Source: JBDROX01 sp043809645
GTDB taxonomy: Bacteria > Patescibacteriota > Patescibacteriia > Magasanikbacterales > UBA922
DNA length: 34,852 nt
Assembly (NCBI GenBank): GCA_043809645.1
Contig: JBDROX010000033.1
Coordinates: forward strand, 1 to 34,852
Direction of reading: 5' to 3'
Shown: positions 22,250-29,072 of the stretch, one piece after another
Layout of the letters: each line of letters starts with the position of its first letter
Position numbering within the stretch: the stretch's first letter is position 1
Notes under the pieces: model-generated
The model's database searches: none
Seen by the model: the letters and a program-made list of their open reading frames with translations, nothing else
Told to the model about the DNA's origin: nothing
Position numbers and translations under genes: made by a program

Positions 22250-22255
22250 TATACT
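22250..22255 (+). promoter_or_regulatory. Candidate -10 box for the small membrane protein gene
   Basis: TATACT immediately after the glycosyltransferase stop, 28 bases before ATG 22284. No convincing -35 is present, so this is a weak call. Confidence 0.3.
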
Positions 22256-22283
22256 TGCACTAAGATTCTTGAATTATCGCCCT

Positions 22284-22604
22284 ATGTTGTTAGAAGGAAT
22301 ATTCCCAATACTCCCCACAGGAAAAGCAGAACTTTTTCTATTTCTCTGTGGAGCACTCGGAGCCATCATGCTCATCTATTCACAATTTGTGGAGGCAGAA
22401 AATAGACGGGACATCATCCGTATTCTCGGCTCGCTTGGTCTCCTCTTCTATGCTATCTATATTGAAAATCTTATCTTTATCATTGTGAGTGCTGGCATTG
22501 GCATTGCTGCATTCGTAGAATTTATTGAAATCCTCCTGGGGTATCACAAACATACTCCACACGAGATCAAGGAATATATAAAAAAGTATAAAAGAAAACA
22601 TTAA
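22284..22604 (+). CDS. Small membrane protein of unknown function, 106 residues
   Basis: It has three hydrophobic helices, about residues 13-35 (AELFLFLCGALGAIMLIYSQF), 45-65 and 66-90 (IFIIVSAGIGIAAFVEFIEIL), and a basic tail HEIKEYIKKYKRKH. No motif is recognised. ATG 22284 is preferred over a TTG at 22269. It ends one base before the PfkB gene starts, so the two are cotranslated or cotranscribed. It may be a membrane partner of neighbouring envelope-sugar genes; that is inference from position only. Confidence 0.72.
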   Translation: MLLEGIFPILPTGKAELFLFLCGALGAIMLIYSQFVEAENRRDIIRILGSLGLLFYAIYIENLIFIIVSAGIGIAAFVEFIEILLGYHKHTPHEIKEYIKKYKRKH

Positions 22605-22605
22605 T

Positions 22606-23574
22606 ATGTTTGACATCATTACCATAGGCGACGCCATCCTAGATACATTCCTGGTTTTAGAGAACGCCTCCATGAAAAAAGGGACGCGACGTTGTGATGA
22701 CCAGCTCTGTTTGAATTTTGCTGATAAAATTCCAATTTCTCATTCTGTTCAATCCGTCGGTGGCAATGCTGCAAATGTTGCGGCTGCTACTAATAAACTT
22801 GGGCTAAAAACTGCAATAGTGACAGAAGTTGGAAATGATATCAATGGCCGCATTATTGCAGATAAACTTGCGTGCGCCGGAATCGAAACAAAGTTTGTAA
22901 AAACAAACAAAGGACAGGAGACCAGATATTCTATTGTCCTCAATTACAAAAGCGAACGAACCATCCTCTCCTGCTACCCAAAACGAAATTACACCTTACC
23001 AAAGCTTGAAAAAACCAAATGGATATACTACACATCACTGGGAAAAGGGTTTGAGTCGCTACAAGCAAAGCTCATTGACTATCTCAAAAAGTATCCTGAA
23101 ACAAAGCTTGCCATGAATCCGGGTTCATACCAGATGAAGTTCGGTCTCAAAGAAATAAAAAGGATGCTTCCGCTCGTCGATGTCCTCCTTCTGAACAAAG
23201 AAGAGGCAGAGCGACTCGTAGGAAAAAGAAATACTGTAGAAAAGCTTCTCAATACTATCCAAAACAAAACAAAAGGTGTAGTTGTGATTACGGACAGTAT
23301 CAGAGGCTCCTATACAACAGATGGAAAAAAAACGCTTTTTATGAAAATCTATCCAATTAAACCACTTGCAAAAACAGGTGCCGGTGATGCATATACAGGT
23401 GGATTTCTCTCTGCCATAATTCTAGGAAAAAACCTGGAAACAGCCATGGAGTGGGGTACGGCCAATGCTGGCGGTGTTATTCAAGAGTTTGGTGCACAGC
23501 GTGGACTCCTTTCTAAAATAAAACTTCTTCAGTCTATTAAAAGATACAAAAAAACAAAGCCAACGCACATATAG
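22606..23574 (+). CDS. PfkB-family carbohydrate kinase
   Basis: This 322-residue kinase transfers phosphate from ATP to a sugar or nucleoside hydroxyl. It has the N-terminal signature SVGGNAANVAAATNKLG, the GNDINGRIIADKL segment and the C-terminal signature KTGAGDAYTGGFLSAI with the catalytic base Asp in GAGD. The substrate could be ribose, fructose or a nucleoside; the sequence does not decide. An extra lid loop (RRCDDQLCLNFADKI) lies near the N-terminus. It follows the small membrane protein by one base. Given rpiB and rpe nearby it might feed pentose phosphates, but it is in a different transcription unit. Confidence 0.9.
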   Translation: MFDIITIGDAILDTFLVLENASMKKGTRRCDDQLCLNFADKIPISHSVQSVGGNAANVAAATNKLGLKTAIVTEVGNDINGRIIADKLACAGIETKFVKTNKGQETRYSIVLNYKSERTILSCYPKRNYTLPKLEKTKWIYYTSLGKGFESLQAKLIDYLKKYPETKLAMNPGSYQMKFGLKEIKRMLPLVDVLLLNKEEAERLVGKRNTVEKLLNTIQNKTKGVVVITDSIRGSYTTDGKKTLFMKIYPIKPLAKTGAGDAYTGGFLSAIILGKNLETAMEWGTANAGGVIQEFGAQRGLLSKIKLLQSIKRYKKTKPTHI

Positions 23575-23592
23575 AATGCACAGGTTTTGACA

Positions 23593-23620
23593 TTGACTTA
23601 TTATGAGAATTGAGTATACT
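23593..23620 (+). promoter_or_regulatory. Promoter for the ATP-grasp gene
   Basis: TTGACT (23593-23598), 16-base spacer, TATACT (23615-23620). It lies downstream of the first possible ATG (23603), which argues that the real start is the in-frame ATG at 23639. Confidence 0.6.
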
Positions 23621-23638
23621 TCTGGTCTGTTAAATAGT

Positions 23639-24290
23639 ATGCTCAAAAGGAACTTCAATATTGTTCAAATTGGCAATGCCGATACGTGGAACCAGGACTC
23701 TCCTTTTTTGAGTGCCCATGTCCTAGAATACTACAGGAGATGGCTGCCAGATCTTCTTTCAAAGGGGTACCAAATGCACCGCTGTTCAACAGATTGGTAT
23801 ACCTCTGCAATCGGTACATTCGAGAAATCATGGGTATTCAAGGAAGGTCGCTGGAAAAAAAACACAGAGCCTGTGAAGCCAGATCTTATCCTAGACAAAA
23901 CAAGGTCAATTTGTGAGGAAAATGTATTCAAAAAACTGAGTCAGATGAATACCCAGGTGCCGGTTATTAACAATCCACACTTTCGTCGACTGGTGGAGTG
24001 TAAAATCTCACAGTACTCCATGTTTCAACAGTACATGCCTCGAACCTATCTGGTCAGAAATAAAGAAGACTTTAAAAAAAGGATAAGCCAAATTCCTGGA
24101 AATATGATCGTCATGAAACCCCTCTATGGATATGGAGAAAAAGGATTTCATGTTTGATAAAAGAAAAAAAGCATACCTCATTGAGCTAAATACTAGACCA
24201 GGCATAGGGCCACTCAGTACGATATCAAATCAAATTATCCAAAAAAAACATTTACATTCAATAACAACATTCGTCTCTAGTGTCCACTGA
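23639..24290 (+). pseudogene. Broken ATP-grasp ligase gene with internal deletion and frameshift
   Basis: The first part (23639-24157) encodes an N-terminal pre-ATP-grasp domain and the start of the ATP-binding subdomain (MIVMKPLYGYGEKGFHV), then stops at TGA. In the +1 frame from about 24153 the reading continues as KAYLIELNTRPGIGPLSTIS and ends at 24290. ELNTRPG is the C-terminal Mg-binding motif of ATP-grasp enzymes. In the intact RimK gene nearby these two landmarks are about 120 residues apart; here they abut. So roughly 120 codons of the catalytic core are missing and the join is out of frame. The C-terminal fragment could start on its own ATG at 24150, but neither half can be active. 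An assembly error is an alternative. Confidence 0.75.
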
Positions 24291-24291
24291 T

Positions 24292-25029
24292 ATGAGAACA
24301 TCAGAAAAAACAATGTATGGAAGAAAAATTGTTGGAAAAAGTCCATTTGTAATTATTGCACCACATGCTGCTGGGGATGACCTCGGGACTGGCATTATTG
24401 CATATAGACTCGCAAAGAAGCTCGATGCATTTTTAGTGCAGAATAATATATTCAAGAAACCATCGAGCTCTCGTGCGGCAAAGCAACTGGAGAAAGTAGA
24501 AGATTTCAATATGCTGAGCTGGTCGTACACAAAGAAAAAATACCTCTGGGGAAGAAAGCATAAAGCCATGAAAGAATTCTTCAAAGATATTGATGTATTT
24601 TGTACTGAAGCAAGAAGTATGAGAGAAGACAGCAAGTGTGTTGCTATCCACATTCACGGAATGACGTCCACTACAATTGGGATAGATATAGGTGTTGGAG
24701 CAAAAATGGGGATGTACACAAATATGATTTACGGAGCACGGACATACAATCTATTTCATAAAAATAATGGAAAGATTACTATTAAAATAAGCCTTGTAAA
24801 AAAACTCAGAAAAGCCCTGGAGAAAATAGTAAAAAAGGTCTATAATTTAGAGGTGACAATCGGACAGCACTACTCTGGCTGGAGTAAAACATCTGCCATT
24901 CAATTTCATAAACATGAAGGAAGGGTAGACTATGCAATCCAGCTGGAGCTAAACCAAAAACTTCGCCAGAAAAAAAATATTGATAAAACAGTTCGATATA
25001 TTCACAACGCACTTTTGAAAATCAACTAA
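24292..25029 (+). CDS. N-formylglutamate amidohydrolase-like protein
   Basis: The 245-residue protein has the layout of the FGase fold (zinc carboxypeptidase-like): an N-terminal FVIIAPHAAGDDLGTG strand-loop with the metal-type His, a VAIHIHGM strand with two histidines, and a C-terminal AIQLELNQKLRQK, where the family usually has a catalytic Glu. Families of this type cleave N-acyl or formyl amide bonds of glutamate-like substrates. Its place between an ATP-grasp remnant and a RimK ligase suggests a role in making or trimming a glutamate-containing amide. ATG 24292 starts two bases after the previous stop; a GTG at 24280 is an alternative. I give the family with moderate confidence and the substrate not at all. 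Confidence 0.6.
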   Translation: MRTSEKTMYGRKIVGKSPFVIIAPHAAGDDLGTGIIAYRLAKKLDAFLVQNNIFKKPSSSRAAKQLEKVEDFNMLSWSYTKKKYLWGRKHKAMKEFFKDIDVFCTEARSMREDSKCVAIHIHGMTSTTIGIDIGVGAKMGMYTNMIYGARTYNLFHKNNGKITIKISLVKKLRKALEKIVKKVYNLEVTIGQHYSGWSKTSAIQFHKHEGRVDYAIQLELNQKLRQKKNIDKTVRYIHNALLKIN

Positions 25030-25033
25030 TACT

Positions 25034-25966
25034 ATGAAACTATATTTTTTAACATTCTCTTCTCCGGGCCACATGAGCCCAGTGACCAGAGTTAATTTTG
25101 ATTTGCTTGAGGAAGCTGCAAAAAAGCTTGGACATGAAATAGAAATAATTTATGAAAGAGATTGTCAACTCAAATTTAATAAAAAACCTCACATTCTCAT
25201 AAAGAATAAAGTACGAAAAGATATTAAGACATTGGTTGTTCGCGCAAACTTCCTCGGAAGCTACATGGAATACAGGAGTGCTGTCATGAAACAGTTCGAG
25301 ATGGCTGGTGTGAAGCTCATCAATGGTTATCTTCCAGTGCTGAAGGCAAAGAATAAACTTCGAACACTCCAGACACTGAGCAAAGAAGGAATTCCTGTTC
25401 CAGAAACATATATTATACGCTCGACCGAATATCTCGATGAGATTGTAAAAAAAATAGGCATGTTCCCAGTGATTCTAAAAACAGTATTTGGCTCACACGG
25501 AAGTGGGGTTTCTATTATAGAAAGTAGCAGAGGACTGCGGTCTATTGTTGGCATGCTCACAGATGAATCATCCTCCCTCCCAATCATGATCCAAAATTAT
25601 GTGAAAGAATCAAAAGGAAAAGATATTCGCGTTTTCATTGTTGGAAAGAGAATTATAGGAGCCATGGAAAGAATCGCTACGAAGCGCGGAGAATTCCGAT
25701 CAAATTTTCACCTGGGTGGCCGCGTTCGTGTGGCAGAGATGACGAGAAAAGAAAAGGACCTTGCCTTCGCATCTGTCAGAGCACTAAAACTTGATATTGC
25801 TGGCGTTGACATCATTCGATCAAAAAATGGCCCACGTATCCTGGAAGTGAATGCAAATCCAGGGCTCGAAGGAATTACGAAGGCCACCGAGAGGGACGTG
25901 GCAGGAGAGATAATAAAATACTGCGTGAAGCGATCCAAAAGAAGAGTAAAAACAAGTAAAAAATAA
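25034..25966 (+). CDS. RimK-type ATP-grasp ligase (alpha-L-glutamate ligase family)
   Basis: This 310-residue ATP-grasp enzyme has a pre-ATP-grasp domain (residues 1-100), then the ATP-grasp subdomains with VILKTVFGSHGSGVSII (ATP-binding Lys and glycine loop), DIRVFIVGKRIIGAMER, FRSNFHLGG and the C-terminal LEVNANPGLEGI (metal ligands Glu and Asn). These are the landmarks of RimK, LysX and MptN, which add glutamate or another amino acid to an amine. The acceptor is unknown; ribosomal S6 or a small peptide are options. A basic tail (KRSKRRVKTSKK) ends the protein. It starts 4 bases after the amidohydrolase-like gene and is followed by a terminator. Confidence 0.88.
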   Translation: MKLYFLTFSSPGHMSPVTRVNFDLLEEAAKKLGHEIEIIYERDCQLKFNKKPHILIKNKVRKDIKTLVVRANFLGSYMEYRSAVMKQFEMAGVKLINGYLPVLKAKNKLRTLQTLSKEGIPVPETYIIRSTEYLDEIVKKIGMFPVILKTVFGSHGSGVSIIESSRGLRSIVGMLTDESSSLPIMIQNYVKESKGKDIRVFIVGKRIIGAMERIATKRGEFRSNFHLGGRVRVAEMTRKEKDLAFASVRALKLDIAGVDIIRSKNGPRILEVNANPGLEGITKATERDVAGEIIKYCVKRSKRRVKTSKK

Positions 25967-25990
25967 TTCCTCGTAAGAGGAATTATTTTT
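25959..25990 (+). terminator. Intrinsic terminator after the RimK-type gene
   Basis: AAAAATAATTCCTC (25959-25972) pairs perfectly with GAGGAATTATTTTT (25977-25990) around GTAA. Confidence 0.93.
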
Positions 25991-26006
25991 TACTTAGAAA
26001 AAAGGT

Positions 26007-26681
26007 CTATAGGTTCCCAGTATCTACCTGGCCCCTATAAAAATCAATCTTTCCCTGCACCTTTTCAACAGTTGGCCTCTCTTCTACATCAGCCAGACCA
26101 AGTTCAAAAAAGCTTGCTTCTTTCTGAATCTCCTCAACCCATTTCTCCCCCTCTTCTGGGACGATCATACGAAGTTCTTCAATCTTTTTCTCTATAAGAT
26201 CTTGTTCTCTTTGATACTTTTCTAGTATTCTCTTAAAATCACTTTTTTTTTCACTCTTACTCAGCCTGTCGAGGTAGTCATCAGTGATATGAGATGACTC
26301 AACGAAAGCCTCTTCTATTGCAAGATCTTCTTCTGGTTCAAAAAAATTCTCATACTGATCAGGGTTTTTGAAATTATGAATATCCCCACCTTCTGATATG
26401 AACTTCTCCCATTTCTCTTTCAGTGCAGTAGTGAGAAATAATGTAAAAAAATTTTCTCTCTTCCCAGCACCATGAACCTCTTCAAACTCTAATGCTGCCT
26501 GGCGATACGCCCAGACCTGCTTTCCATAGACTAAAATCGCCTGTTCTGTCTCTACATCATCCGCATAACTAATTTGGAGCTCGAAATAATTATCCTGACC
26601 AGCCTGAAAAATTTCATCGGGAAGTCCAGGTGGCATACGATCAAGAAGTGATCGAAATAATATGAGAGAATATGATTCCAT
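26007..26681 (-). CDS. Uncharacterised helical protein, paralog of the next gene
   Basis: This 224-residue soluble protein has the shared landmarks AILVYGKQVWAYRQAALEFEEVHG and GGDIHNF, which align with the upstream gene's VILFGKKAWPYRKALGEFVSAHE and GGSFRDL. The rest is acidic and helical with coiled-coil potential (DFKRILEKYQREQDLIEKKIEELRM). I recognise no family. ATG 26681 (MESYSLILF) lies 2 bases after the stop of the paralog, better than the upstream ATG at 26741 inside that gene. The two are a tandem duplication that has diverged far. Confidence 0.75.
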   Translation of the reverse strand: MESYSLILFRSLLDRMPPGLPDEIFQAGQDNYFELQISYADDVETEQAILVYGKQVWAYRQAALEFEEVHGAGKRENFFTLFLTTALKEKWEKFISEGGDIHNFKNPDQYENFFEPEEDLAIEEAFVESSHITDDYLDRLSKSEKKSDFKRILEKYQREQDLIEKKIEELRMIVPEEGEKWVEEIQKEASFFELGLADVEERPTVEKVQGKIDFYRGQVDTGNL

Positions 26682-26683
26682 AG

Positions 26684-27382
26684 TTATATCATGTGACGTA
26701 AATCTTTCTTTCTTCCATGAAAATGGTCTGCTGCTCGGCATACTGCTTCGTATCGTGTCTCAGGACCAAGTAGTGATAGTCCAAACTCAAATCCACGGAC
26801 ATGTGATCGAATTTCGCTGGCGAGATGTGGATATTCTTGTTCCTCGTCAGCCATTCCAACTAGGTGAGCAAGCTCATCCTCTATAGAAGAAAAAATTTCT
26901 TGAAATTCCTGAACTCGTTTTCCAAACTCCTTCGTTCTTGCACTCTTGATGTCCTGAATGACATGAGTACGGATTTCCTTCTTAACTTCTATAAGTACAC
27001 TACAGAGAGCGATTCGCTCTGCTGAAGTAAAAAAAACAATATTATTTCCACTATGTAGATCTCGAAATGAGCCACCCTGCTCATTGAAGAGTCGATATCG
27101 CTTTGCCAGATCTCTGGAAAGCTTTGCAATAAAAATATCTTCTCCATGGTGCGCCTCATGTGCAGAAACAAACTCACCAAGCGCCTTCCTATAGGGCCAA
27201 GCCTTCTTTCCAAAGAGAATAACGGTATCTTCCACCTCATCCATGGTAAGAGAAAGGTCTGTTCTAAGAGACTCAAGGGCTTTCTCCATGTCAGCATGGA
27301 GCTTCTCAGGCAAAACAGACTCTACGAGATTGAAGAGTCGTGAAAAAATCTCAATGGTGTGTGATGAAGTTACATCTTTCAT
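26684..27382 (-). CDS. Uncharacterised helical protein, first of a tandem pair
   Basis: This 232-residue soluble protein begins MKDVTSSHTIEIFSRL. It shares the GKKAWPYRKALGEF block with its downstream neighbour. A helical C-terminal half includes KRVQEFQEIFSSIEDELAHLVGM and the end is basic (GRKKDLRHMI). No catalytic motif or membrane helix is seen. A -10 TATACT lies about 10 bases upstream of ATG 27382, so its message is nearly leaderless. It is the first gene of the two-gene operon. Confidence 0.75.
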   Translation of the reverse strand: MKDVTSSHTIEIFSRLFNLVESVLPEKLHADMEKALESLRTDLSLTMDEVEDTVILFGKKAWPYRKALGEFVSAHEAHHGEDIFIAKLSRDLAKRYRLFNEQGGSFRDLHSGNNIVFFTSAERIALCSVLIEVKKEIRTHVIQDIKSARTKEFGKRVQEFQEIFSSIEDELAHLVGMADEEQEYPHLASEIRSHVRGFEFGLSLLGPETRYEAVCRAADHFHGRKKDLRHMI

Positions 27383-27415
27383 ATACAACACTAGTATACC
27401 AGAAGCTGGCGCGAT

Positions 27416-28081
27416 TTAAAACGCCATATATTTCTTCCAGCAAAGAAATAATTCTCGTGTTGCGAATAGGTCACCAGCACAATACTCTGCAATATCTGTA
27501 TACTTCCCTTGGCCAAATAGAGGTTTCACATCATGCCCACAAACATCTGTCTTTGGTGACTTGATACCGAAAGATTTGCAGTACATATCTAGATTAAACT
27601 TGCGTGACGCCCCATAGAATGTGAGCTGCTCGAGGAGATCAACATGAACATCTGTGGAATATCTGTACGGCACGAGGTTCTTACTTGGCCGCACCCCAAG
27701 CATGCCAGAACGAAGCAAGAGAACAGGGCAGTCAAAACTTCGTCCGTTGAATGTAACAAATTGTGAGGCTGTTTTCATGACTTCCCAAAATCTCTCCAAC
27801 ACATCACTCTCATCACCCGATCGATAGGTAATTCCGTTCTTTTCATATGATTCAATATCTGTTCCCCCATCTTGGAAATAGACAGCGCCTTTCTGCGTTT
27901 CAACCGACAAGACACCGATGGCAACGATCTTATTCGTTGGCGCCCAGAGTGCCATCTGTTGCCTGACCTGTTCCTCCTCCTCTTTATTCTCTGCAAATTT
28001 CAATAAATATTCTTGCTGCTTTTCATCGAGCTCATTAAAATCGATTGGAATAGTTTCTATATCGAAGACAATGGTGTTCAT
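27416..28081 (-). CDS. Predicted 3'-5' exonuclease, PolB-exonuclease-like (DnaQ fold)
   Basis: This 221-residue RNase H-fold nuclease begins with motif I FDIETIP (catalytic Asp and Glu), has ExoII-like FVTFNGRSFDCPVLLLRS with the second Asp, and ends with ExoIII-like YCAGDLFATRELF. It matches the DNA_pol_B_exo2 family of stand-alone exonucleases. The target, DNA or RNA, is not known. Its leader contains the 7-bp repeat array at 28089-28116, which also supplies a TATACT that may act as its -10 box. It is monocistronic between two small-gene units. Confidence 0.85.
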   Translation of the reverse strand: MNTIVFDIETIPIDFNELDEKQQEYLLKFAENKEEEEQVRQQMALWAPTNKIVAIGVLSVETQKGAVYFQDGGTDIESYEKNGITYRSGDESDVLERFWEVMKTASQFVTFNGRSFDCPVLLLRSGMLGVRPSKNLVPYRYSTDVHVDLLEQLTFYGASRKFNLDMYCKSFGIKSPKTDVCGHDVKPLFGQGKYTDIAEYCAGDLFATRELFLCWKKYMAF

Positions 28082-28088
28082 AATAGCA

Positions 28089-28116
28089 AAAAGTGAAAAG
28101 TAGAAAGTATAAAGTT
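28089..28116. repeat. Left heptanucleotide array flanking the IVP gene
   Basis: Plus-strand units AAAAGTG, AAAAGTA, GAAAGTA, TAAAGTT in exact 7-bp phase. The reverse complement of the core matches the right-hand array at 21 of 22 positions, so the two form inverted repeats around the gene at 28119-28463. Confidence 0.82.
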
Positions 28117-28118
28117 GA

Positions 28119-28463
28119 TTACAAAGACTTTATCAAGCCTGAAAGAATTTTTGATATTTCAACAGATGTTCCGTAAAAGTCTTGAAACTCTTTATCTGAA
28201 ATATAACTAAGTTTAATTGCTATGTATAACATTGATCTAACCTCTCCACACGATCCCTTTGCAATATACAGAAATCTAACAAATTCTTTATTTGATTGTC
28301 TTTCAAATCCTTCTGCGATATTATTCATTATCGAAACAGAGGCTCTTCTAATTTGATCTCTAAATCCAAAATCTCTATTGTTCTTAAATGCCCTGTATAT
28401 TTGTATAGAAAGCTTTCCCGCTTTTTGCCACGCTATAATATCCTCAAATTTATCAACTTTCAT
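28119..28463 (-). CDS. Four-helix-bundle protein (23S rRNA intervening-sequence protein family)
   Basis: This 114-residue protein matches the IVP/S23 family: MKVDKFEDIIAWQKAGKLSIQIYRAFK, then FGFRDQIRRASVSIMNNIAEGFER, then FVRFLYIAKGSCGEVRSMLYIA. The family forms a pentameric four-helix bundle and often occurs in mobile-like, AT-rich settings, originally in rRNA insertions. The function is unknown; nucleic acid binding has been suggested. Here it stands free in a protein-coding context, bounded on both sides by inverted 7-bp repeat arrays, and the right array reaches almost to its ATG. This looks like a small insertion cassette between the exonuclease and the methylase genes. Confidence 0.88.
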   Translation of the reverse strand: MKVDKFEDIIAWQKAGKLSIQIYRAFKNNRDFGFRDQIRRASVSIMNNIAEGFERQSNKEFVRFLYIAKGSCGEVRSMLYIAIKLSYISDKEFQDFYGTSVEISKILSGLIKSL

Positions 28464-28467
28464 ATTT

Positions 28468-28495
28468 TCCTTTATATTTTCTACTTTTCACTTTC
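28468..28495. repeat. Right heptanucleotide array flanking the IVP gene
   Basis: On the minus strand the units are GAAAGTG, AAAAGTA, GAAAATA, TAAAGGA. It is the inverted partner of 28089-28116 and overlaps the end of the TrmH-family gene, supplying its last codons and stop. Confidence 0.8.
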
Positions 28496-28952
28496 TACTA
28501 AGCTCATATAACGCAATCCCACACGCCACGCTCACGTTCAGGCTCTCCTTCTTTCCGTGCATCTCTATATGCACCACCTCATCACAGAGAGCAAGCGTCT
28601 CATCATCAAGCCCGCCCACCTCATTCCCCACAATAAGGGCAATATCTGAATCCCAAATTTCAAATTTCAAATTTCTAATTTCAATACTCTCATCTGTTTT
28701 TTCCAAACCAACAATCTTTACTCCTTTCTCTTTTAATTCTGAAATCGACAATCCTAAATCTTCAACCTTTTCCCACGGTATCCACTTCTCTGCACCGAGT
28801 GAAACTTTATCTATCTGCGGCTTTGGAGGCTCCGCAGTGTATCCAGCAAGATATATTTTTGACACACCAAAACCATCGGCAGTTCGAAACATTGATCCAA
28901 CGTTGTGACATGATCGAATATTAGGAAGAATGAGGCAGAGTTCTTTTTTCAC
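28488..28952 (-). CDS. TrmH/SpoU-family RNA 2'-O-methyltransferase
   Basis: This 154-residue SPOUT enzyme transfers methyl from AdoMet to a ribose 2'-hydroxyl in tRNA or rRNA. It has motif 1 NIRSCHNVGSMFRTADGFG, motif 2 LIVGNEVGGL and motif 3 IEMHGKKESLNVSVACGIALYE, which form the trefoil knot. It is a minimal catalytic domain, like TrmL, without an N-terminal RNA-binding domain. Two things are odd. A 7-bp repeat array encodes the IRNLKFEIW loop before motif 2. The stop codon comes from the repeat flanking the IVP gene, so the original C-terminus may have been replaced. Confidence 0.92.
   Translation of the reverse strand: MKKELCLILPNIRSCHNVGSMFRTADGFGVSKIYLAGYTAEPPKPQIDKVSLGAEKWIPWEKVEDLGLSISELKEKGVKIVGLEKTDESIEIRNLKFEIWDSDIALIVGNEVGGLDDETLALCDEVVHIEMHGKKESLNVSVACGIALYELSRK
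28655..28682 (-). repeat. Heptanucleotide array AAATTTC x3 plus variant inside the TrmH-family gene
   Basis: Plus-strand AAATTTC three times, then TAATTTC. It encodes RNLKFEI in the methylase. In another frame the reverse complement has TGA, so only this phase keeps the gene open. Confidence 0.85.
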
Positions 28953-29035
28953 TTAAATTTTTTATGTTCCACTGATCCTCTTTCTGATGACATATGATTA
29001 TACTTTAAATGTAACAATTATATTATGAATAAATA

Positions 29036-29064
29036 TTGTTAAATTGTCAAAAGTGTCGTACAAT
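29036..29064 (+). promoter_or_regulatory. Promoter for the Xer-type recombinase, leaderless
   Basis: TTGTTA (29036-29041), 17-base spacer, TACAAT (29059-29064). The ATG at 29073 is 8 bases beyond the -10, so the transcript begins at or next to the start codon. Confidence 0.72.
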
Positions 29065-29072
29065 ATGATCAT

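Noticed and set aside
23603..23638. ATG 23603 as start of the ATP-grasp gene
   Set aside because: The best promoter places the transcription start beyond it; the in-frame ATG 23639 follows that start.
28089..28495. Insertion sequence with transposase
   Set aside because: The only gene inside is an IVP-family four-helix-bundle protein; there is no DDE or HUH motif, and the ends are heptamer arrays rather than classic terminal repeats with target duplication.
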